Assembly (NCBI RefSeq): GCF_963675165.1
Contig: NC_087381.1
Coordinates: 5,085,378 to 5,149,377 of the forward strand
Length of the DNA: 64,000 bases
Reading direction: 5' to 3'
DNA from: Halichondria panicea
Taxonomy: Eukaryota; Porifera; Demospongiae; Suberitida; Halichondriidae
The position numbers and the translations under genes were made by a program. Below the pieces are notes generated by a model, which did not search any database, was not told where the DNA came from, and was given only the letters and a program-made list of their open reading frames with translations. Below are positions 56,437 to 64,000 of this stretch, piece after piece. Each line of letters starts with the position of its first letter. Within the stretch, counting starts at the first letter, position 1.

Positions 56437-57315
56437 TACGGAAGCCCATAGGGGCCATTCAGTTCCACTCTAAGATTCCACTCTAGAATGCACTTCCACT
56501 CTGCAATTCCACTCTAGAATGCACTTCCATTCTGAAATTCCATTCTGAAATTCCATTGTGTTATTGTCTCCATCCAGTGTGAAAAATGGCTATAGTGAAG
56601 TTGAGAAACTTGTTAATATTTTGAGAGTGCATGGGTATTCTTACAGGCCTGTGTTTTTTATCTTGTTAATCCCTAGCCTCGATCCCAGGCCGAGTTTTAG
56701 CTTTTATAACGGTACCGTTAGGTGAACAACGTTGTTTGCCTAACCGTTATAAAAGTGAAAACTCGGCTTGGGATAGTTAATCCCCAACAGCTACTGCTTG
56801 TAATAATTATTCTGAAACATATTTAGGACACAATCAAACAACCACTGTTATACGGTGACAGCATTGGGGACACGAATGCTAATGATCTGTCTCCAACACA
56901 TGCACAAATTGATATAAATGTTACAAATCATCAATAAACGCTAAATTTCTAACTGCAGTTTTAATGTTCATAGCTACCAGTTCTGTTACCAAGTGCCTGA
57001 ACATGTACAGACCAGATGATGTCAATTTGACCTTTGCAGTCTTGACATATACCTCCAGGCTCCACTCTGGTTGAACATCAGAGAGGGCAGAGCTGGTGGG
57101 CGGGACTTTATCTTGCATTGAGGACACTATACTCCCATGCACACTCTTTTAATACACTATAATTATGTGTGGGGGGGGTCAGTTTTGTAATCTCAAAGAT
57201 GTGTAGCTATAATTATAACGGCTGAATTTCAGTAGCCCTTGCTACAGTCAGAGTGGAAGTGCATTCTAGAGTGGGATCTTAGAGTGGAACTGAATGGCCC
57301 CTATGGGCTTCCGTA
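56437..57315. mobile_element. TIR element TACGGAAGCCCATAGG with captured ORF
   Basis: An 879-bp element with ~65-bp TIRs and CCATTC directly on both sides (56,431-56,436; 57,316-57,321), a 6-bp target duplication. Inside are the nested 102-bp element (56,674-56,775) and a minus-strand ORF 56,921-57,142 (QPEWSLEVYVKTAKVKLTSS.., LYMFRHLVTELVAM..) that looks like part of a coding exon. Its origin is not recognised. Confidence 0.78.
56674..56775. mobile_element. 102-bp TAGCCTCG-family element
   Basis: TAGCCTCGATCCCAGGCCGAG at the left; the right end is shortened (CTCGGCTTGGGATA). The perfect 9-bp duplication GTTAATCCC (56,665-56,673; 56,776-56,784) proves insertion. The interior is almost entirely palindromic (TTTATAACGGTACCGTTAGG against CCTAACCGTTATAAA). 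Confidence 0.82.
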
Positions 57316-57321
57316 CCATTC

Positions 57322-58199
57322 CATGGAATGTTTATATCATAATGATATTCATGACCCGTTATGGTTGTTAATTACCAGTACCAGTACCAGTCCATGAAAT
57401 TCCTGGTATACCAATTGCCACATTGGAACTTGACCAGGCGTTCTATCTGTAACAAACAGCCTGTTCTCGACACTATAGGCCATTTCAACAAAAAGAATAT
57501 ATTCCTTGCGTTAACTAGAATGCAATTGACCTTTGACCCTTCTCAACCATCATACCCTCTGATGCTGTAATTGTAGGTAATGATCAAAGTGTCAATTTAA
57601 GAATAATTATTGTCCAGCTTTATAATTAATATGAGCAGAACGCTTAGAAATAATAATGCTTCTGAGGTGTAAAATTGAGTGTCCTCAATACCGTAAGTTA
57701 ACTAACACGTCCTCCAACTTTAAAGTCAAACTGTTTAATAACGTAAATGCAACAACCATGATATGCAGAGCCACTAATTTATAAGTTCTATTGTGTTCGC
57801 CACCAACATTATATAACGTCCATGCACTGCCAAAACCTCAATGTGACCTGATTACATGGCCGTAATAACCAAGGGGGCTGGGGGGTAGGTTTTCGTACTG
57901 CAATTATGTATCTATTAACAACTAAATTAAATTTCGCCTCCGGTGTGGCGGAACACCCCCCTCTCGGACCCACCCTCTGGGCAGCGCAAGAGCCGCCTTG
58001 CCAGGAGTTCGCCCCCATTTCTATTTGTGCCCTCCACCATAAAACATCTTACGGCCCTGGATTGGAGCCTTGCTTCGCTAGGAATTAAAAAGGGGCAGTA
58101 TATGATTGATATGAAAACTCAAGCAGCTAGAAATATAACAGCATGCAAATGACTAAAATAATATTCAGCTCAAAAAACTCTCATGTTCGCTAACTACTT
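57322..58199. other. Non-coding between the two receptor genes
   Basis: No supported gene; ORFs near 57,809-58,152 overlap on both strands and lack any family signature. Confidence 0.4.
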
Positions 58200-61100
58200 T
58201 CACTCATTATAGTATCCGAGTATTGTATACTCAGTTAGCCGTATCTTTTTTTCTCCCAGTATTGGCGCGGATTGATAGCATTTGCACCTTTTTCTTTTTT
58301 TTATTATACGACACCTCACCCGACACCCGACAACGAGTATTAGACTACCACAGCCTACGATGAGCAGGATCACCACAATTGGTACCACTATGGCAGCGGC
58401 AACATTTACTGTGACTTCTACTTCAGGGGGGTTTATAGTAGTGTCAGTGGTGACTTCTTCCTCTGTTAGAAGCTGATCTATAAAAGAGAGACAATGCATT
58501 GCCAATATATAATGATCTAGTTGTGCTCAAGGAAATTGCCTATAATTATGTAATTATACAAAATGACCTCTCGAAATATTAAAATGGACTCAAGCGCACC
58601 ATTTCCATGCTTCAGTTTTAATGGCTAGCCGTTTTAACTTCAGAAATCTATAACAAAAGATATTCTATCATTAAATAACTAATCTATCATTGTCATATGA
58701 GTGTATCAAATCAAAAGTCAAAGATTCCAATCAGTATTTGATCACACCCACTTTTACCACGTGAATTTTGCACACGCTGGATTGACTGAAAGGCGTGGCC
58801 AACACAAGTGATATTCATCGCTATTGGCTAACACCCACTTAAAAATAATGATGCTATTGCGTAACAGGCCAGAACAAAACTGTATAGATAGGCTTGGTTC
58901 CCGTCAGCAGAGCTTTGCTCGCGTGCAATCTCTTTTCACTCTTGCAGCTACCAATAGCTAGCGTTCTAGTGCAGAACTAACTACTAAGTAGACTAGCAAC
59001 ACTCGGTAAACAAGTTTGGCTACGTGCTCTTCTGAAAAGGCTGCAATGGCATTCCAAGTAAGCAAAACTAGGCATAAAGCTCGAGAACGAAGCATTACCG
59101 TACTTATTTAAATAATTCCACAGCCAGAGGTCGTTTCTTTTGGAGGTTGAAAATTATGTTGAAGTCCTGGTGTCGCATATTTAGAGGGTGGCATCTATAA
59201 TTGGAGGTTACTCTACTATATCCTAGATTGTTTCTTGCAGCCTGGAATCGAGGCTGTAGTTTGACCTCGATCTACGCGACATAAAAAAAATAATTGTCAA
59301 TGCTGCAGTTGCTTCTTTTTGAGGTCAGAAAATTTGAAAAGATCGAGGGTATCGCATATTTGGAGGGTCGCGGCTTTAAATCGAATAAGTGCGGTATTCC
59401 ACGAATTAAAATCCAAGAAAACATGACTAGAAGCCTATATATAGAAACTCTTACTTGCACTTCATTGATCCTTGAGAAGCTGTAGCAGTCTACACAGATC
59501 GACACACACACACACAAACACACTACCTTATACCTCGCTTGCGCATGCGCACCGAGGCATAATTAGTGCAATTTATAGTGATTTTTCAACGTTTTGTGTG
59601 TATATTGTATATAGCTATAATTATAGTAATAATTATGGCTTACCATTGGTAGATACAGTAAATATGTTGGTATCGTTTTCACCGACAATAGTTGTAAACA
59701 CAGTGACATTAACAACAGAACTGCAGTTGACAGCATTGTCCTCCAATGCAGGAATAATGTTTATGGCCTCAAAAGAATTGGATGTGGCTGAAACTTCAAT
59801 TCTCAACTGATAAATGGCCTCATTTGGTGCTGTGGTTTCTGTTGACGCATACAAAACGACATCCCCTTCTTGTACAGTGAGATTAAATGACACGCCACAT
59901 TCAGATATGGTAAATTCCCATCGGACTTGCTCCCCACGTTCCAGTTCACCATTGTTGGTGGTGTTTCTTGGAACAGTTGCTGCGACTATACGTACAGATT
60001 TGGGTAATAATGTCATTATTTTTGCTCAGCATGCTAAGAACTCAAACAAAATGGGGTCTTACTTGTGTTGCAAATCTGTTCCTCTTGAACACTCTGAATA
60101 CACAACAACTGTGAGAAGTCAGCCGAACTGAAAATGTACTGCTCTTGACTGGCAATGGCTACCAAATCTTTTCTCTGGACATTTGACCCGACTCCGATTG
60201 CAAACACATTAATAGGTGGAGAGGCAGCCCTCAAAGCAGCCGCAGCTTCAGCAACTGATGAATAGCCACAGTTGTTAGTGTTTACTGTAGACTGCCCATC
60301 AGTTAAGACCATGGCCACTCTAAACACACTGGGATCCGTACGACCTTCAGTTGAGAAAACTCGGAGAAGTTGACAGAGAGCATCTGGTATGTTAGTACCT
60401 CCTTGACTATATGGAAGATCTGCCACAGCATTTCTCAAGGATGTAGCATTGCTGCAGGTGTCTAGACTAAATTGCTCCTGGGCAGTAGTGCCAAATGTGA
60501 TCACACCTACTCGATTGTCATTCGGTCCGATTTGCAAACTGTCCACATATTGAATAACAAATTCTCTCACCCGGTTAAAGTTGGCCTCCCCAACATTTCC
60601 AGATTCCTCCAGGACCATCACAATGTCGTTGACAACTCGACAGGCTGTAAATGATAAGACGCGCGCATTCATTGATTAGTATATAATTATGCATGCATGC
60701 ATGTAAAGCCATGCTGCAGATCTAAATTTAACATGCTGTCAGGCAATCATGCTTCGAAAAACCTGAATTTTACTATGTAATATAGCGGAGGACTATACAT
60801 TAATTGTCATATCATGTTTCCCAATGCAGTGTAAAGTTCAAACAGGGTGTATAATTATGGTCAGACTCTGACAGTATAGATAAACTGTCTTGCCATTTAT
60901 TTGGCACACATCAGGGGCGTAGAGCCAGGATTAGATTCTCAATGTCCTCAAGCACATGTATTATAGTGGCACAATACATGACAACAATATGTAGCTACCC
61001 ACATTCAATTTTAGCATATCAACACTGCATGCATGCATGTACATTGTGCACACAAGACTACAGTAAACTCTCGCTATTCCGAGTACGGCCATCTCCATAA

Positions 61101-62113
61101 TTATACCGGCCATTTGGTTTGGCACGGATTGCTATAGCTAGCTTGCTTTCCATATAATATTTACTTGCTGCCCCAAACTAGGTTTTCAACGTACAGCCAA
61201 ATATGACGTTTTGGGTGTGGTTTGGCAGATAAAATTTGATTACACTTAAATAGAGAGCAAAATGATTCAATACCCTTTATTATCATCTAAATAGAACCGC
61301 AAAATGAACCATTATAGATTCGAGGTAAAGTCGTTTTTTAGCCGCGGCTATTTTCTGAAATACAGCCACCTCGTGATCGCTATTCCGGCCAAGCTGCACT
61401 GCGCCCCAAGGGTGACCGGATTAACGCTACTGTATACAGATTCCTAACTTCAATTCGCCAATCAAACAGCTAGAGCGGGTGCCCTTTTGTATGTGTGCTG
61501 CATGTGTATCACAGAGAATGCATGCTTATAATTATCTAGACTTACGGTTTCTTTTTGCTAAGATGTTAACATATTCGATAAATGTCTCCTCCGAGTCAGC
61601 CTTATTACAAGTATAAATGCCACGGTAGACTCGGTAGTGTGTCTTCCAGTAAGCAGCCTGTCCTGGTATATCACACGGAATAGGTTCCGTATCAGAAACG
61701 TTTAAAAGAAACAGTCTCGCTGCTATTCCCGAATAGAGGGGAATCCTCAAATCCCTCCACTGCACACTTGGCCAATCAATGTCAAACGCCTCTCTTATGG
61801 CGTCATGTCTCTCAACATTCAGTGCACTATTTGCTTGAGTGGTTAAAAACTTATCTTCATCCACCTGCCATATGCCTCCATTGTAGCCAGGTCGATACGT
61901 ATCTGTGTCAGTTCCATCTCTCGATTCAACAAAAGCAATTCGCCTCAGAAGTTGTCGATCAAAATCGAGTACAGCTTGGATTCTATTCACTGCTGCTCTG
62001 ACTACATCGGACCCAGATGCTTCTCTTTGCAAGGTCAAGTCCACTCCCTGAGCAGTCAGTAGAGGGAGCAATGCACTGAGAGTAATCAGCACACTGAAAG
62101 CAGCAGTCTTCAT
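58200..62113 (-). CDS. Single-pass SLT-like/vWA receptor, paralogue of the adhesion GPCR
   Basis: Four exons: 61,546-62,113; 60,063-60,644; 59,644-59,985; 58,200-58,477, totalling 1,770 bp = 589 residues plus stop, all in frame. Domains: signal peptide (~1-22), lysozyme/SLT-like region with candidate catalytic Glu63 in FVESRDG and GGIWQVDED near 79-88, vWA (~190-383), a beta-type module rich in N-glycosylation sites (VRWEFTISECG .. VFTTIVG), an acidic Thr/Glu linker, one TM helix (AAAIVVPIVVILLIVGCGSL..) and a basic then Tyr-containing tail (ILGYYNE). The first three exons closely match those of the GPCR gene. The vWA metal site reads EESGN, not the canonical DxSxS, so metal-dependent binding is doubtful. 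Likely a secretory-route surface protein; role unknown. Confidence 0.82.
58900..59563 (+). repeat. R1-related repeat split by a MITE (intron of the single-pass gene)
   Basis: GCAGCTACCAATAGCTAGCG .. at the left and ACCTCGCTTGCGCATGCGCA ..GAGGCATA at the right match 14,330-14,760. The middle is interrupted at about 59,096-59,396 by a segment with inverted ends TACCGTACTTATT / AATAAGTGCGGTA. Confidence 0.65.
59096..59396. mobile_element. MITE nested in the R1-related repeat
   Basis: Ends TACCGTACTTATTTAAA and TCGAATAAGTGCGGTA. Inside are repeated GGAGG/CCTCGAT blocks in both orientations and an ATCGAGGCT stretch resembling TAGCCTCGAT. The uninterrupted site can be read from 34,140-34,160. Confidence 0.6.
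61061..61432. mobile_element. Pogo/Tc1-mariner-like MITE, TA target
   Basis: CAGTAAACTCTCGCTATTCC at the left and GGATTAACGCTACTG at the right, flanked by TA. A second CGCTATTCCGGCCA block occurs internally. It is located in intron 1 of the single-pass gene. No ORF. Confidence 0.68.
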
Positions 62114-62475
62114 TGATATATTGATTAAGTTAACAAGTGATGTGGCGACTAAAATGTTGACAGTGCAGAAAGTGATGCATGATGGCCACTATAGGGAAGT
62201 ATCCCTCAGAAAATCATGTACACAGCACAAGGAAACTATAATTATGCCCTCAAACCCATGCACACACACATAAGGAAACTAGGCCACCAGAAAGAAAATT
62301 ATACCCACACACACAAGGAAAGTTTAACCTCAAACCCACACAAAGTAGGAAACTCTAACCTCAGAAATGTACTCTCATAAAACAAGGCTCAATATCGTGA
62401 AATGTCAAAAGGATATATGACTGTGTACAAGTGTGTGTTGGTGCATTGTTTAGCATAACATTGTATACCCAACTA

Positions 62476-63181
62476 GGCCCTGATAAATTATGCTCAGAAT
62501 AATTTTAGCATAATAGATCTTAGCCTCGATTCCAGCCGCGAAGATCGAGGCTAAATAGATCTAGGTGTCTAAAGATATCAATGTTCATTTTTGGGAAATC
62601 AATTTTTGCATAACGAATGTTCTCATAGCAAAAAGTGGCTGAAGGGGAGTACTGATTAGGCCAAGCCAACTTAATAACATGTTTCACGACTTTCATTAGC
62701 AATTTATAGACCAGCTAGGCCTGTAAAAAAAAAGTATGAATCTCATTAAAAATGAAGGGAGAGTGGGTGTTTAGGCTGTTAGAGAAATTGTTAGGCTTCC
62801 CAAACCACACTGGTAAGTTGTGGTCACAAAAAAACCTTATAAGGGTGTTTTTTTACAAAAAGAGACCTGCTTGCATCCGTGAAGCATGTAATTAAGTTGG
62901 CTTGGCTTTATAGTGAATATTATGGATCAGTTCAAGTCGGCAAGATAACACTGAGAACCATGCATGATCATATTAATTATGTCATGTGTCAGTCATGCAT
63001 GTGCTGTGTTTATGCCTACGTCTTAATTTCGTCAATAATTATTATGTCACATTTTTTGGAAATAATTACATTTTTATGAGAATAATCAGGGAATAATCGG
63101 ATTTTTTATGAGAATAATAGGTACATTTTTCAAAAATAATATAAAATAATGGGGAAAAAAAAGCATAATTTATCAGGGCCT
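62476..63181. mobile_element. TIR element AGGCCCTGATAAATTATGC
   Basis: Left AGGCCCTGATAAATTATGCT and right GCATAATTTATCAGGGCCT enclose ~700 bp with TTGGCTTGGC and CATGTAATTAAG motifs in both orientations. The paralogous flank at 55,150-55,200 lacks the segment, which defines the insertion. The 33-bp micro-element is nested in it. Confidence 0.72.
62521..62553. mobile_element. 33-bp TAGCCTCG-family micro-element
   Basis: TAGCCTCGAT and ATCGAGGCTA separated by only 13 bases, with a perfect 9-bp duplication AATAGATCT (62,512-62,520; 62,554-62,562). Smallest member of the family in the window. Confidence 0.8.
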
Positions 63182-63760
63182 AACCTAAACCAATGCATGC
63201 ACCAACAATGAGTCCAATTGAGGGATTTGAGACCCGAAGCATAGACATAGTTTAAATTACATGGAACGTAGCGAGGGGGCTATATAAACTAATGGTCTGA
63301 TGATCTCAAAATCCCATTGTGACCATTGGACGAGGCTATATATACCGGACAACTAAGCAATGAGAAAGATCAATGAGCGTGGTTTGCGAGCTTGAAGACT
63401 TACAAAAAACTTGGAAAGCACAGCGCATCTGTATAGGAGACGACATGACATGTTGTTCAACTAGCCATTTGAAGGCTACAAAATCTGGCCACTCTTTCTG
63501 CAGTATAATAATGGTATTATAGTCTACTTTGAGACTATAATTATTGTTTTTCGGTGTAACTATAATCAAAGAACCGGCTCAGTTTATCTAAACGTAGTGA
63601 TATAGGAGTCTGGACTGTACGAATGTGAAAGACAGTTTACCCACCTGCCTGTTGAGAGCAGGGGAGGGGAGGGACGTACGAGGAAGAAAAAACAATACAG
63701 ATATCAACAAAAGTCATGGAAAAAGTGATATTGACCAAATAAACTTATGTAAAAGCCGTT
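63182..63760. other. Upstream flank of the single-pass gene, homologous to 55,200-56,400
   Basis: GGACAACTAAGCAA..GATCAATGAGCGTGGTTTG and GGCTACAAAATCTGGCCACT recur at 56,290-56,400 in the same order, confirming duplication of the whole segment. No gene. Confidence 0.6.
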
Positions 63761-63770
63761 TTTTATAGTA

Positions 63771-63949
63771 CAGTGGAATCTCAGTTAACAACTACCTCCG
63801 AATAAAGGCCAGCTGCTATATATAACGGCCAGGCACCCAGGTCCCAAATGAACAGTTTGTATACAAAACAACCTCTCAACAAAGGCCACCTCTGTATAAA
63901 GGCCAAAACATTGTTCACCAAAGGTGTCCGTTATAGAGGGGTTCCACTG
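63771..63949. mobile_element. Pogo-like MITE, TA target
   Basis: CAGTGGAATCTC at the left and GGGGTTCCACTG at the right, flanked by TA, with AAAGGCCA/TATAACGG subterminal motifs in each half. CAGTGGAACC ends with TA targets are typical of pogo/Tigger-type MITEs. 179 bp. Confidence 0.75.
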
Positions 63950-64000
63950 TATACACATGCACAGAGGTGCATTTTGAAAAGATAGGTGGTGCATGCCATT

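Noticed and set aside
1..64000. tRNA, rRNA or other structured RNA genes
   Set aside because: No cloverleaf with A/B boxes or rRNA-like segment was recognised by eye; a covariance-model scan could still find one.

Overview
This is animal nuclear DNA, most likely from a demosponge. It is AT-rich, has no operons, and its genes are split by introns that are often only 35-60 bp long. It carries metazoan-type domains (adhesion GPCR with GAIN/GPS, Death domain, ankyrin, vWA, CCP/sushi) and is crowded with small inverted-repeat transposons. The sponge assignment is inference from overall character; no species is claimed.

Layout. 1-15,300: no host gene recognised. This part is a patchwork of terminal-inverted-repeat (TIR) elements with readable target-site duplications (TSDs), one rearranged Ty3/gypsy-like LTR element (5,531-7,011), a Mutator-like element (7,593-8,346) and a 3.5 kb element (9,592-13,122) holding inverted minisatellite arrays. 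15,380-44,761, minus strand: one long ankyrin/Death-domain gene read from high to low coordinates. It starts with ankyrin exons (44,463-44,761 and 38,096-38,197), then a Death-domain exon (34,404-34,619), then more than 20 single-repeat ankyrin exons down to 15,380. All checked junctions are phase 1, so exons can be gained or lost without a frame change. Its introns hold a LINE and a second reverse-transcriptase relic (24,728-28,440), RecQ-helicase-bearing TIR elements (19,371-20,803; 32,523-33,320; 36,210-37,747) and a 4.4 kb block with a DDE-transposase-like relic convergent with a Cys-rich gene (38,670-43,110).

45,700-62,113, minus strand: a tandemly duplicated receptor locus. The distal copy (58,200-62,113) encodes signal peptide, lysozyme/SLT-like domain, vWA, a beta-type module, one TM helix and a short tail. 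The proximal copy (47,139-54,024) begins with the same three exons but continues into two CCP modules, HormR, GAIN, GPS and seven TM helices: an adhesion GPCR with an unusual N-terminus. A decayed third copy lies at 45,720-46,160. The upstream flanks of the two main copies are also homologous, so a whole segment was duplicated.

Most striking: (i) the SLT-like/vWA/CCP/adhesion-GPCR architecture and its single-pass paralogue; (ii) a TIR family (ends TAGCCTCGA..CCAGGCC) with six copies flanked by perfect 9-bp TSDs, three carrying RecQ-like helicase fragments and two only 46 and 33 bp long; (iii) the modular ankyrin exon array with a recent ~826-bp tandem duplication. All coordinates come from reading the sequence by eye; exon ends follow visible GT/AG sites and are unconfirmed by transcripts.
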